DNA of 64,000 bases from Filosporella fistucella (GCA_030077755.1 JAQJZZ010000011.1:372001-436000); one strand, 5' to 3'; positions 1 through 12,179 are shown, numbered from the stretch's first letter. Program-made: numbers and translations. Notes: generated from the sequence alone by a model not told the origin.

Positions 1-1084
1 ACCATTAGTTGAGACTACTATCGCACTGATCTTTTCTCTCCACATGTTCTCAGCAGCGGTTTGTGTGGCGGCAAAGTCAAAACTGGGAATTTCCTTCTCT
101 GCATTCGAGCAAGCCTGGTCACTACTGATCAGACTCACGCCGACTCGTGCCAGGATAGCATCATCGCCTGGTGACTGGAAGCGAACGAAAGCTCCTCCGG
201 GAAGGGGATATCCATTAATCGATTTTGAGATCTTCAGCTCCTTAACATCTGTACTAGCGCGACTGTTGACGAAAATCCCATTATCTCGAGCTGCAGCGCC
301 AGAAAAGTCGGCACAAAAGTATGCTACATAATTTCCCTGAGCAAAACTTGGGAGAAATCTAGCATTCCCGGTGATTCGTCCACTGTGGGTTTCAATGGTA
401 ACACTGCCATTGTCCTGTCGGGAATCTGACAGGTCGGTCAAGTCCATCAAGATGAGGGGACTGGAAGCATTTCCAGTTGCATCCACTGCTGGGAACTTGA
501 AGCGAAACAGCGAGGTGTGCTGAGCTGTGGTCATGTCCACTTGGACCCCACTTACAAGTTCCAATCCGAAGTATCCTGGGGAGGCTTTGAGAGAACTATT
601 CAGAAATTGAGTTTTCCTCTCCTTTTTCGGATACTTGCAGCCATCAACATCATCTCCGACACATCCGGCATATGGAAACAAGGCAAAATTTCCAAGTGAT
701 GGTGAGCCACCAGTTCCAGAATCATGCATACTAGAGAAGCCTGTAATGTTTGCTCCATCGGTAGTGAAGCCCCCTTGATTGCTTTCAGAATCTGTATCGG
801 CCACAGCCTTTGCCATTCCTAGTCTCATATGAGCATGAAGTCGGCTCTAAGCACCCTTGTCAACTGACCATATGGAAGAGTCGCTCCGGGAAAGATGTTT
901 CCTGTTTCCTGGCTTCAGCATGTATCGAAATCTGGGTTTGAGCTTTCCAACCTCCATTACTACTCCCGATTAATTGGTCGACATAGTCAAGAACCTCATA
1001 AGGCGTCTGCGTCGAATTTTGGGCCTCGACGAACTGCAAAGCGACCACAGCCACGGCGAACAAACTCAAACTGCCTCGATACAT
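1..1084 (-). CDS. Secreted GH92 alpha-mannosidase, N-terminal part (cut by window edge)
   Basis: This is the first 328 residues of a glycoside hydrolase family 92 exo-alpha-mannosidase, a calcium-dependent enzyme family that trims mannose from fungal or host N-glycans and mannans. The protein opens with a signal peptide (MYRGSLSLFAVAVVALQFVEAQ) and then the GH92 N-terminal signature: a YVDQLIGSSNGG stretch running into GNIFPGATLPYG and MAKAVADTDS, which only become continuous after splicing. Model: exon 1 1084-952, intron 951-902, exon 2 901-869, intron 868-819, exon 3 818 to the edge. Both introns are 50 nt, GT-AG, and the phases agree. Exon 2 is only 33 nt. The frame stays open to base 1, so the C-terminal half, where much of the active site lies, is outside the window. 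It is probably extracellular. Family assignment is confident; specificity (alpha-1,2 or other linkage) cannot be told. Confidence 0.88.
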
Positions 1085-1697
1085 TGCTGTACGAAGTCAA
1101 TAAAAACGGGTAAGAATTAGAAATGTCTTATTCCTGACACCATAAACCAACTACCTCACTAGAGGGACTTGGTCAGAAATATAGAAAACGACTTGCATAT
1201 GTAAGATTGCGATCGACTGAGCGCTATCAGCAGCATGTTACATGAGGCAACTCCAAAGCTTAACACAGAAGGTGGTTCAAGGAGACAAGGTGCACAATGG
1301 GGTATGTATATGTATTGTATGTAAACCCTAAACTAGGATTGTGCTTCTGCTGACGATCGCGGCATATTCGTTGCCGAACTACCCCGCAGAGCGAAGGTCA
1401 ACATCGTCCTCCCCCACGACCACTACGCTCTGCAACCTCTTGTACCATCTGCAAGATTGATTCTCAAGCCCGAAAAGGAAGGTCTGGATTTATTTTTGAC
1501 CTTAGATCATGGTTGGGAACGTTGATGGTTATCTTTCTAGACACCTGTTGGACTCTGCTATGGTCATTCCCCTGTCCTCTATATTTAGTAGGGTGACAAT
1601 TTTCTTTCTGCTGAGGTTGTTGAGCTGGGTATCTTAGAAGTGCCAAATATGTGACCTAGACTCGACTGGTTTCCGACATTTGTACCAACACGATTTT
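1085..1697. other. Intergenic, upstream of GH92 gene
   Basis: About 0.6 kb between the GH92 start codon and the next minus-strand gene. I see no convincing coding segment. It should hold the GH92 promoter and 5' leader and the 3' region of the Cys-rich gene, but no motif stands out. Confidence 0.5.
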
Positions 1698-2135
1698 TCA
1701 CTTCGGATGTTGTCTTTGATTGGATCGGCCAGATGGTTTCAAGAGCTCAAGTGGTTTGTTGTGGCTACTGAACGAATCATGAGTCTGCAGCTTTTTCAGT
1801 GGAGGATGTGCTTTCGTTCCAGTCTCGTTATCCACCTTTCGTTTTGCCATCAATCTCTCCTTGCCCTTCGTTGGGTAGTTCGCATTCTCATTTTGTGATA
1901 CAAGTTGTCCTCCAGAAGCGTGCAGCATATGGGGGTTGTTGCTTGCAAAATTTGCACAGGGTTTTGTTTGATTGTGTTGTGTCTTCATTACGTCTAGACG
2001 AGTTCTTCCCTTCGCGAACTCGCAGTCGTTGCACTCTAGGTGGTCGCAAGTCGAGCAACATGCACATCCTGGGGTGTCTCCATCGACCTCTGTGAGCTCG
2101 CTGCACTGGCAACATTGCATGACTAGTGCTGGCAT
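1698..2135 (-). CDS. Small Cys-rich zinc-module protein, hypothetical
   Basis: A 145-residue single-exon frame. Residues about 8-40 carry a cysteine module, CCQCSEL...GCACCSTCDHLECNDCEF, of the form CC-x-C ... C-x2-C-x-H-x2-C-x2-C, which resembles fungal RING/zinc-ribbon-like knuckles that bind one or two zinc ions. The remainder is polar and basic, with a KRK-containing stretch that could act as a nuclear signal, and it has no signal peptide. Repeated copies of a similar module form the membrane protein at 24502-25614, so the two may be distantly related. There are in-frame Met codons at residues 1 and 6; the first is used here. Function is unknown. The dense, ordered cysteines argue against a chance frame, but there is no independent evidence of expression. 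Confidence 0.5.
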   Translation of the reverse strand: MPALVMQCCQCSELTEVDGDTPGCACCSTCDHLECNDCEFAKGRTRLDVMKTQHNQTKPCANFASNNPHMLHASGGQLVSQNENANYPTKGKERLMAKRKVDNETGTKAHPPLKKLQTHDSFSSHNKPLELLKPSGRSNQRQHPK

Positions 2136-4216
2136 CCTTTTCTGGACGTGTCGGTTAAGGTATTGATACTTGATTTTTTCTATGTCGATTGTTTTGCTGA
2201 TAGTAGGACCAAATTACCTGATAGACTCTTGAGATGAACCGACAACACATTCTTTTATTGAGTGCCTCCATTTGGAAGCCCCTGTGAATCACCTCGCTCA
2301 CTCACGGAGAAAGTTTTTCGAGTACTCTCGAGTATCAGATGGCAACTTCTTTTGATTTTCATGCAGACGAGAGACACATTCGACTTAGCTTTCCATCGCT
2401 TTGGAAATTTTGGAGCCTTCCAATTACTTGAGACGGAACCGCTTCCACTCTCCCATTCTCTCTGGCTAACGACTCTGGCTCCATATCAACCGCGAAGCAA
2501 CTCGCATCGCAAATGGGCGACCATTTTTACATATTCGTTTACTCGTTCTTCTCCACCAAAAATGCAACTCTCGTCATGGCGGCTTCAAGATTTTTTTCTC
2601 CCCGTGAAGTACAGGAGCAAACTTTATTTGCTCGTGTTGTCATCGACGAAAGATCCTCCGAACTTATGCTGACGCAGCTTCTTCAAGTCAGAACACTTGT
2701 CACCAACATCGCCAGGAATATGCAGCTGCTGAATCAAATCAAAGTCCAAACAAGCTCTTGTATCGAAATAAGCAAAACATTGCCGACTCAATTGTGTCTA
2801 TCAACAATGATTCAACATTTCACGACACGTAGCAACTCGATCATTTCAGCTTTATCGAGTGATTCCGATGCTTCATTCAGATATTTAGACTCTTCGAAAA
2901 CATCGTACTGGCTGAGAGCCTGAAACATAGTAGGCCACCATGGCGGTGAATGTCCGGGAACATTAAAGATCAACAGAATCAGGACGTCCAGATCTCAGGA
3001 CACAACGCAAGGGACCTGCCCTGCGAAGAACGATGGTCCCAAATTCCTACAAGCGCTCAATATCTCAACTTTGGAATGAAACTACATCAAAGTATATCAA
3101 GCGGAGTTTGAAGAGTCTGGCTTCAGTCGTCTGATCTTGTGCAACCTTCCTGGATCCTATACGGAAACGGAACACCAAAAATGCCTTGCACGCAATAGAG
3201 TCTGACCGCGAAAATGTTTCTCTGGAAATGATCACGAATATTCAGGAAGGAGGTGTATATCGCGGTCCAAGCAGAAGCACGATTGAATCAACTTCTCAAA
3301 ACCTGGAATATGTTATCAATCGATTGAAGGCACGTTTGATGTGCACAGGATCATGGTTCGGCTCTCACTGCCAGTAGAAAATAGCTTCCAGACTGCAGTT
3401 ATCCAAACTGTCAGTCTTGCTGATTCGAACAGCTCTTCAGAGTAATATACTCATTTTGATATGATAGGCGCGCACAAGAAAGAGGTAGACACTCCCTCCC
3501 AATATTTGCATACCGGTGTTAGAGAAATAACACTCCATTATAAAGCCAACATTGTATTTCCGTCGTAGTTGAGATGATTTATGGGGACCTTCCGACCCTG
3601 AAGGCCTCGGCTCCAACCCACACCGGCATATGGGCAGATTAGGCTGGCGGCAATGACAATGCGCGATGGATAATACGAGCCACAGTAATCCCTGGAAATC
3701 TAGGCATAGACAGTCGGGAATTGCAAATCAAGCCTTTCGTGAACGGCGAGTTTCAAACTTCTCTTGTTCTTGCATGATCCTTGAAGAATGGACCAGCTAC
3801 AAACAAACTTATTGCCGTTAGGCTACGGAGAAAGGGGCTTCTAGCCCCTCTATAAGCGAAACATTCAGATGGAGCCCGTGTTGCTTTTTAGACAGTGTGG
3901 CGCATCTTTAAATCATCCACATGCCATCTATTTTCAATCTCGTATCCCGCACTCTGGCAAAATTTTCGTTTGCGCTCCGTTGCAAATAAGTCTACGGTTG
4001 GCCACGCCTGAAGTAATCTAATGATATATGACATGTAGGCTATTTTCCCTCCGATATGGACTCGTGGGGCAGAGTGAATTACGATGCCTCTCACCCATAT
4101 CTTCGAATGGGCGCCCACCTGTTTGCTTCCCTCGTTCTACGTTTCTGTTTCGAGAGTCTTTCCCTTCACTTTTATTCGATTTTCCAACACGTCAATGATG
4201 CGTGGAAGTGTGCAAA
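2136..4216. other. 2 kb without a resolved gene; weak coding-like fragments
   Basis: Plus-strand frames at 2262-2672, 2513-2923 and 3186-3377 read as polar, helix-like peptide in overlapping phases, but no start, splice pattern or family could be fixed. They may be a decayed gene or chance frames. The last few hundred bases should contain the GT69 promoter and leader. Confidence 0.35.
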
Positions 4217-5620
4217 ATGTTGAGCAATACGCTGAATGTTCTTCTCCTTCGCCCGCAAAGCACCTTAAGCAGAGGCCTGCAAGTCGCAGCCCTGTTTTGT
4301 ACGGCCTTGTTTTTGCTGTATGGGTTTCGATTCTATTCCAATGATTCCACGGTATTCACCTTTGAGCGCTTCCATTTTAGTGGCAGCAACAAGAACACAA
4401 CATCTCCTTCTAGTCATGATACCAATGGCACAATTCCTATCAGTCCTGCTGCAATCCCAAGCCCTAGTCAGTTCTTAGCCCCCGCAAAATTCCCTCATCT
4501 CTACTAACAAACGCCTGCAGCAGAGAAATTGGGCGATCCCGCAATGCTTGCAGAAGCGCCCAAATACATCAAATCGATAATGGATTCAGGCGATACATCC
4601 GTGGACCGCCTCGAGTGTCCTCGAATCGAGAAAGGGAGATACGAATACCTCAAGTCCCACCACAAAATCGGTTCGAAATCCGCTCCTCGCTTTTATTTCG
4701 CCCTTGACCTTTACAATAATGCCGACCTCCTCCCTCGATTGATGGGATCAATAGTGGAGAGCATGAAATTCCTAGGGCCAGAGAAATGTACTCTGTCAAT
4801 AGTGGAAGGGCACTCCACAGACGGAACATACGAAATCCTCAAAGTGCTTCGAAAGAGCATCGAGAAGCTGGGTGCTACATACCATTTCGTGTCCAGCGAT
4901 ATAGACCCCAAGAAAGACAACCGAATCGACAAGTTGGCCCAACTTCGCAACCTCGCTCTTGCACCCCTCCTCGATTCCAAACGACCCCTTTCCGAGACTA
5001 CGGTCATATTCCTCAACGATGTCGCCGCTTGCCCCGACGACATACTAGAGCTCATCCACCAACTTATCTGGCAAGACGCCCATATGACGTGCGCGATGGA
5101 CTGGAAATATCTGAGCCAAGAACCAACATTCTACGATGTCTGGGTCGCGCGTGACATCAATGGAGACTCCTTCTTCCGCATCCCTGAAAATGGCAGCTGG
5201 GACTACGCAAGCAATTTATTCCCAAACAACACAGCTACTCGCTCAAGATTCGAGGAACAGAAACCATTCCAGGTGTTTGCATGTTGGAATGGGGGTGTGG
5301 CATTCACAGCTGAGGTATTAGCGAAAGTTAAATTCAGAGCTGCGAAGGAAAATGAATGCTATTCTGGAGAGCCAACACTATTCAATAAAGATATGTGGGT
5401 TGAGGGGTTCGGAAAGATAGCTGTAGTGCCGAGTATTAATCTGGGATATTCTGATAAGGCTGGAAGACGACTGAAAGCTGCGAGGGGATATGTAAGCGAT
5501 TTGGTGATGGAAGAGGGAGAAGATCATCTGATTGAGTGGCAGGAAGATCCGCCTAGCAAGATGAGATGCATCTGGGGTTGGCATAATCAGTACTGGGTGG
5601 ATTGGAATGAGGCTGTTTAG
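4217..5620 (+). CDS. GT69 (CMT1/CAP59-type) alpha-1,3-mannosyltransferase
   Basis: Type II Golgi-style glycosyltransferase of family GT69, related to Cryptococcus CMT1/CAP59 proteins that use GDP-mannose to add alpha-1,3-linked mannose. Model: exon 1 4217-4466, 54-nt intron 4467-4520 (gtcagt...ctactaaca...ctgcag), exon 2 4521-5620; 449 residues. After a short cytosolic tail a hydrophobic anchor lies at about residues 23-40, followed by a Ser/Thr/Pro-rich stem and then the catalytic domain. Family marks are YFALDLYNNADLLPRL, SIVEGHSTDGTYE, the acidic FLNDVAACPDD motif, and the C-terminal FACWNGG, GEPTLF and WGWHNQYW blocks. The start is the ATG at 4217 because it is in frame with the anchor; an earlier ATG at 4198 is in another frame. 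The acceptor sugar is unknown. Confidence 0.9.
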
Positions 5621-6837
5621 AGTAATGTATTGTAAAGGTGGTTTTCGTCTTTTCTGCAGTTGTTGGGAAGCAGGGCGTTGGATAGATCAGGGAATTGGAT
5701 GTATATGGCGCTGGATTATATCCTTGGATTAGACAATTGGATACCCTGGACAATGCAGATTCGGAGTTTCTGACTCGAAGATAGTGTGCCATTTGGGCGT
5801 AGGAATCAATAAGTCGGCCAACAAACCGGAAGGTGTGGGAGATATATCCTTGCTGTACCTCCCCGCTTCCCTGTATTTACCCTATCTCTCCCCATGATAC
5901 GTGCCGAAGCCATGCTATAACTTATCATTGACTCTACTGGGACCCATGAGAATATATTTCCAGCAGAGCTTCATGAATCTTACTCCCGAAGAAGCAAGTG
6001 TTTGTTCGACCCGTCTACAGGTTGGTTCAATATCTCCCTGGGCTCAACCAAGCCTCACTAATTCTGCATAATCAATTGATTGAACAACTATCAACATGTT
6101 CAACCTAGGATCCTCAATCTTCCAGTCTCCTTCTAATCTGCTCAGTCCACTGACTCGCCCAGATTATGACACACTCTCAGAGCCGGTCTCTGAGCCAGTA
6201 GAGCCAGACAGGTGTCACTTACCACCTCCTGAACGTGCTGATCATCTTGATGTTGAACCTGAAGGAGACCACTAAGCTTCGAAAAGATTTTATAGCCTGA
6301 CTTTGGGTTGCAATCTGCTCTTTCCTTCTTCGACAACATTTCCTGACCTCTCGTTTCTGAATTTGAGATCTATCTCTTCGTCCTCCCTTTCGCCTTGCCT
6401 CTGAAGGTTGCTCATCGCTTTCACGATGGCAGCTGCTCGGCTTTGGCCATCCATGCAGCTGGTTCTTCACACTGATCTCGCTGTCCTCTTGTTTGTTCGG
6501 CTCTATACTTATATATTCACTTTGACGATTTACCCTATCCTATTCATCTCTCCTGGTTCTCTGCTCGTCTTCATCTGAGAGATTCAGGCATCCAGGTCTC
6601 GCACGATGAGTATCTATAGAGGATTCGGATCCTCTCTTACTCCCCAATTCATGTCGCCGTTACCCGCTACCGCCGTCCCAGGCGAGTCAAAATGATGGCA
6701 GTCGTTTTAGAGGCTCCGTTTTGGTGGCGAATAGCTACGCAGGTACCCAGTTTTCATTACTTGAGACAGCAATAACGATGGCTATCCGTGCTTGGAAACA
6801 ACTCAGGATCACAGAGAGGAATTTGGGAATAAACTTG
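5621..6837. other. Intergenic, 1.2 kb
   Basis: 3' flank of the GT69 gene. A 59-codon plus-strand frame from the ATG at 6095 to the TAA ending near 6274 is Ser/Pro/Glu-rich and could be a small peptide or an exon, but nothing supports it further. Antisense frames over 6142-6470 are Lys/Arg-rich and equally unsupported. Confidence 0.35.
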
Positions 6838-8186
6838 TCAATCAATCAACGCAGTACTTTTCATTTTGAAAAAAAAAATTAAAAATAAAAAAACGACAGA
6901 TCGGACCGGCAAAGTATACGAGCTGAAGGCCGTAGAAACCTCCTCTCCCACCCCACCCATTTCATCATCCTCATCCCCATCCTTTCCTCCCTTCTTTCCC
7001 CCTCCCTCTCCCTTCTCCTCGTCCTTTCCCTCGTCCTCACTCTCCTCCTCACTCTCCTCCACCTCTACCTCCACCTCCTCCTCCCACACTTCCCCCTCCA
7101 CCATCCCCTCCTCTCCCTCTCTCACCCCCTCTCCCTCCACCCACCCATCTCCCAACTCCCAGTCCCTCTCCTCTCCCTCATCATTAAAAGCAGCTTGCGC
7201 TGCGGCCGCCATGCGGCGGAAATTGGCTTGGCCGGGCCACGATTCTTCGACCAGAACGGTCCCGACAAAACGACGTGCCATCGTTTTGATGGTCTTTTTT
7301 TGGCGGCGGCGGCGGGGGACTCTTAGACTGTTAGCTTCATCCTGACGAGGTGGGACAATATTCAGGAGTTGAAAGAGCGGTACAAGGTAGGGCATTGGAG
7401 TAGGCGATACTGAATGCAAGGCATTCGAAAATGAATGCTGTTCTAGGAAGGACAGAGTCAAAGATAGAGTTTGTGAGTAGGATGATTGAGCTCATCGTGA
7501 TTGGACATCTTGCAAAATTGAACATGCCGTCTGCTTTGCAACTCTGCATGGCAAAATAAGAGTCCGAGATCGTAGTATACAATGCTGCATGGTGGGATTG
7601 TCCTTAAACAACACCCACAGGAAGAGTCATTTGAGCCAGGGATATAAAGCTTAGTTCTTTCGAAAATTTGGGTTGTTGAAAAGTTCGCATGCATTGATAA
7701 TATTGAAAATGTTCTGGGAAAGAATATAAGGTGTCTAGAAGTGAAATGTGCAAGTATACTAGGCATAATATACAGAATCAAAAGTCTCCAGGTTCGAGAG
7801 GCGAGGATACTACCCAGATACTTCAGAAGTAGGTAGGTACTCAAAGAACATAGAAAGTACTAATAAAAAGCAGAAGATAAAAAGAAGTAGACATATATTA
7901 ACCCGAAAAGGAGAATAGAAATCGCAAAACTTACCGCGCTTGGTGGGGTAAATAGCCCCCTTCTCCTTCTTTCCCTTCTTCTCCCGCAAGGAGAGCTTCT
8001 TCTCGGCGTAATGGCCCCGTTCTTGCCACGTTTGCCCTGCAGGGACAGTTAGTCACGTGACACCAGCTATGCCCGTAAACTTCGACTTCAACCTCAATGT
8101 CCAACAGAAATCAGAGTGTCTGAATTTTGGAATATTGATTGCGCAAGAGTATATAAAAGTGAACTTACAGCTTTTCCACTGCCCAT
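6838..8186 (-). CDS. Hypothetical Arg-rich protein with long acidic tail (tentative three-exon model)
   Basis: Unrecognised. The best phase-consistent model is exon 1 8186-8169 (MGSGKA, donor gtaagt), exon 2 8036-7935 (acceptor ctgcag, donor gtaagt), and exon 3 7341-6838, giving 207 residues. The second intron would be about 590 nt, long for this window, so exon 3 may instead start at its own ATG at 7281 (MARRFVGTVLVEESWPGQAN...). Exons 1-2 are Gly/Lys/Arg-rich. Exon 3 begins with a basic RRRRQKK patch, then a compact segment, then about 80 residues dominated by Glu, Asp and Gly, and ends with a hydrophobic run. The composition suggests a nuclear or nucleolar, nucleic-acid or histone-binding role, but that is a guess. 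Exon 2 also reads well in a second frame (Lys-rich), so the joining is uncertain. Confidence 0.35.
6946..7192. repeat. Strand-asymmetric CT-rich low-complexity tract
   Basis: About 250 bases almost entirely C and T on the plus strand (CTC/TCC triplets), the complement of GAG/GAA codons in the acidic tail of the minus-strand frame. The plus-strand Ser/Pro-rich frame over the same bases is the mirror artefact. Confidence 0.8.
8052..8061. promoter_or_regulatory. GTCACGTGAC palindrome (E-box/CACGTG)
   Basis: A perfect 10-bp palindrome centred on CACGTG, the consensus core for fungal bHLH factors such as Cbf1/Pho4. In the tentative model it sits just inside the first intron of the minus-strand gene, about 130 bp from its start codon. 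Regulatory use is inference. Confidence 0.3.
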
Positions 8187-11100
8187 TTTGATGGTTATGG
8201 TGATGATGATGGTGAATTTTTGATTTTTTTAAAATTTGCTTTTGGGATGCTTGAAGTAAACAGAGACGAGAAGGTGAAAAGTTGATATGGCACATTAAAT
8301 TCAGCTACCCAAAGGCTAATACTACTTAGGAAATTTGTGATTCTTCACTTTCTGACAAAATAAAGCTAGAGGAAAGCGGTCTGAAGCTCAGTACTATGAG
8401 GCACGTGGAAAGCAGATTCAACGATGAGAAAACGAAGCCGACCAAATGTCTGTCGTGCGCGAGAATGCGAATCATAGTAGGATTTGGATGATGCATACAC
8501 TGACTTTTAGCCGACATGTAGACGGCGAGTAGAAACCCGTAGATACTAGATAGCTTTGTGATATCAAAGTGCATTCCCATATTGTGAGAAGCATACTACA
8601 CGAATATCTCTGAGATTCAGCAAAACAACCAGTGCGCAACGTGCCATCCACTCCTTGGATTGGAAATAGTCCCACATAGTTGAATCGCATTGTAACCACT
8701 ATATTTGACCGTGTTGTGCAAGAACATTAGGGTTTGGTATGCAAACGACGAGAGCGACAGCACATTTTTGGCTCCTCTCATGGAAAATTTCGCACTGACT
8801 TTTCAGCTAACAATAAATTCTATTGGTTTGCAGTCGATTCTGCAGTACTAAGAGAACCCATGCCCTGAATTCCGCGTTCGCCTAACGAGAACAGATTCTG
8901 TAGGCCAAAAATATTTGGGAGAGAGGGAAAAAGAATTAGCAAAAATAATGGGTGCTAAGCACAATATGTTTTTTTTGAGTCTTGTGAATAACCGAAGAAG
9001 CCGCAACTTCACTTATATTCCTATTCCAACTGGCCTTCCTAAAGAAGTCTCCGCCAGGAACTAGATCTATGGGGACATTTAAACCCACAAGACTCTCAAT
9101 TTGAACTGTAGACCGTAAACCGTTTTAACAAATTTTAGTGATGGGGGAGAACTTACCTGAGATGAGTGATCTTTACTCTGCGCCATATAGGCCGAGATGG
9201 GTTGGTAATCGCGTATGTCTTATCAAACCATATAACATGCACAGGCACATCTTTAGTCGGCCGGAAGCGGCAATATATCTTCAGGGCGCGACACAGCCTT
9301 TAGCCACGCAGGTTAGCAGAACTCTCTACGGGGCACAAGATCAGTTTGCGACGGCTTGAGCATGCCAAAGCATGGAACACATCTGCGAGACTCTGCACAT
9401 CGACAACCTAAGATGCCACCGAACGCGTCGTTATTTCAAGCTTCCATCGTGTCGCACAATCAACAGAAGCATAGTGGACTACAGAATTGTAACGGCAGTG
9501 ACCAGCTGTTTTTATCAGACTCGCACCAGTGCACAGCGCGCGGCCGTTCGTTCAAGACTGCAAAAACTGGTCTGGTATGTTTCTGCCAGATCAGCCAACC
9601 CCCACGAGGAGAAGCTGGAAGCATTTTAATCCAAGGTAATTCCCACAGAGGGCCTCTTACTAACATCTTACAGATAGTAGGACGCACGAGAGTCACCGGC
9701 TGCTTGCCAGCAGGGCTTTGCCAGATCCTACAGGAGAAGAATAGTAAAATAGTGCCCAAAGAAAGCAGATCCAAGAGTTGACCCAGTTCAAGAGGGAACC
9801 TCGCAACACCTATACGACGAAAATTCTGCATGATAAAATTGAATAGAAGTCAAACTCAACGACGATGGAAAGCGGGAGGATGTCAAGCAAATAGCATCGC
9901 ACGCATAATCTCGATGGGAACTCGCCGCCTCGACTGAGGTCGGAGTTTTGCTCTACTGAAAGCATCAAGTAAAAATACTTCATTCCGAGTTCACAAACAA
10001 TGACATTACTATCTGCTGGAAGGACTTTTCCCTGGACAGAGAATTAATTCAAGTTGGGGTGGGTGAGGGGTTTTCCTGTGAAAGAAAGCATTCCATGACG
10101 TTGAAAACAGGGCGGTTGCTGAGTCAGCCCCCACTTTCCTTTCCGGGATAGATTCAGGGGCTGGAATGCCATCTTCAATTCCATCTTTCACATTTCCACG
10201 AAATCCTTCAAATTGTTGCATCCCTTAACCACGACTCGATGGGGCTAGAAGCCGTTTCCCTGGGTTTCTGGGTGGGACAATTTTTGCAGGATCTACTTCG
10301 ATTTGACATCATATCTGCTCATACACCAATTTATTCACAGCTGCAACCCTCAACCTCAAGCCCGTATCATCAAATTGTTTGGTTTATTTTTGAGGAATCA
10401 AGACTACATGAAACAGAACCTTACCAGAAGCTACGCTCTGGCAGTCAGTGCCATGTCCTGGCTCAGAATGCTCATGTTGCGTTTCTGAAACGGAAGGCTG
10501 CCCTTTCCGATTATTCTTCACGATATCCCCTAAAACTTCGCTCCGCACGATTATTTCGTATTTGAACAATGTTCTGGACATGAATCCTGGAGTGGAATTC
10601 TCCTTGAGAAGTTCCGAAGATCGCCAAATCTTCGCTCTGGACAATATTCAGCTCGTCATGTTCCTGTCGATCATCTCTTAGATCAACATCACAAAATAAG
10701 CTTAAATTTATCATCATTTCCCTGTTTGATTCAATTGGACACTCTAGATATGGCATCCCCCGGTGTCTCTCGTGCGCGTGTATTGGCACTAGAGCCCAAG
10801 AGTGCTAAAACTTTGGTGCCTTTTCTCCAGGTTTCTTTTTTCGTCATGTCTCAAATGTGTAACCAATGAACAAGTGCTTCGTTACACGCAGTCACGAAGC
10901 TCATCGGGAAGAATTGAAGCCGAAGATGGATTGTTATAGGAGAAGAAAGGCTTTACAGTTATAGTTCCCGCTAGAGCTTCCATCTCGTATGCACCTGGTC
11001 GATGAGGAAAGGTCATATGTTGCAATTTAGGTACATGCCGAGCATCGAGCGAAACTGTGTCTATTGTGGCAGTCATCGCCGAGGGCGAGTATTACTTATA

Positions 11101-11204
11101 CCTCATTTTTCCTCTTTCAAGCAACAATACTCTACAAGCTACTTTCCACATTCCTTCACAGTCACTCTTTTAAGTTATATTTACTACTAATATCCATCTT
11201 CACA
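8187..11204. other. 3 kb gene-poor interval
   Basis: Many short frames on both strands overlap (for example 9356-9781 plus against 9460-9831 minus) and neither side shows a family motif. A minus-strand 70-codon frame at 10009-10221 has a plausible polar N-terminus, but nothing more. The last 150 bases, with pyrimidine-rich stretches ending in CACAATGAAG, are the promoter and leader of the ferritin-like gene. Confidence 0.4.
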
Positions 11205-12179
11205 ATGAAGTACGCCATTTCTCTTGCAACACTTGCTGCTTTGGCTACGGCCAGCCCAGTAATCAAGCGTGAAGTCACTGACGGTATGTCCTCCTTTCTT
11301 GCTTAGCCCTTTTCCATTTCATTGTTCAAAATCTCACAATATCTAGTTGCCATTTTGAACTATGCTCTCACCCTGGAGCACCTCGAAGACAAGTTCTACC
11401 GCGAAGGTCTTGCCAACTATACCCAACAAGACTTCGTTGATGCTGGTTTCGCAGACCCATTCTATGACAACCTGAGAGAGATCTCATATGACGAGACCAC
11501 TCACGTCAACTTCCTCAGCGGTGCCCTTGCCGATGCCGCTGTAGAGGAATGCACCTACTCTTTCCCCTCGACCGACCCCAAGTCCTTCGTCGCCCTAGCC
11601 TCGGTTCTTGAAGGCGTTGGAGTCAGTGCCTATCTTGGAGCTGCTGCCTCAATTATGAACAAGGACTACCTCACTGCCGCAGGTTCGATTTTGACCGTCG
11701 AAGCCCGTCACAACGCCTATGTTCGATCTTCGCTCACTCAAGCACCATTCCCCAAACCCTTTGATGCCCCTCTTACCTTCAGTGAGGTGTACACCCTAGC
11801 CGCCACCTTCTTTGTCTCTTGCCCGGATTCTAATGCCGACAAGCCACAACTTCCATTCAAACCCTTCCCAGCCCTTACTATCGGTACCGATGGACCAATT
11901 GAGTCAGGCGATGATATCGTTTTATTGACAGAAATCTCCACCATCCAAAGTAGAGACCACAAGGCACCTAAGTATGCCGCATTTATTTCGGTGACTGGAC
12001 CTGTCTTTACCGACTTGGAAGAGGTTGAGGGAGGGTACAACGTTAAGGTTCCAGAGGGTTTCAACGGACAAAGCTATGTTGTCCTGACCACCTGCAACAA
12101 GGAGGTCACTGATGACACGACTGTTGCTGGACCCGCTATTGTTGAGATCACCAACCCTTACCCAAGCAGCACAATGTAG
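11205..12179 (+). CDS. Secreted ferritin-like domain protein (Rds1/LsdA type)
   Basis: A 303-residue secreted protein. Model: exon 1 11205-11283, 63-nt intron 11284-11346 (gtatgt...tctag), exon 2 11347-12179; the phases agree and join TD to VAILNYA. The signal peptide MKYAISLATLAALATASP is followed by a short propeptide ending in KR, a likely Kex2 site at residues 21-22. The four-helix ferritin-like domain has candidate metal ligands in LEHLEDKFY (Glu37, Glu40), DETTH (Glu76, His79), Glu115 and EARH (Glu145, His148). The C-terminal part is beta-rich. Relatives are S. pombe Rds1, a stress-responsive protein, and Aspergillus LsdA, linked to late sexual development. Whether these proteins store metal or act as enzymes is unknown. 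The leader is pyrimidine-rich, as in strongly expressed fungal genes. Confidence 0.88.

Noticed and set aside
4711..5055. Minus-strand 114-codon frame inside the GT69 gene
   Set aside because: It lies wholly inside a well-supported exon on the other strand and has no motif.
6866..7345. Plus-strand 159-codon Ser/Pro-rich frame
   Set aside because: It is the mirror of the Glu-rich minus-strand frame over a CT-rich tract. The N-terminal part is A-rich low complexity.
9356..9831. Overlapping plus (141 codons) and minus (123 codons) frames
   Set aside because: Neither has a start context, splice signals or family motif, and they compete for the same bases.
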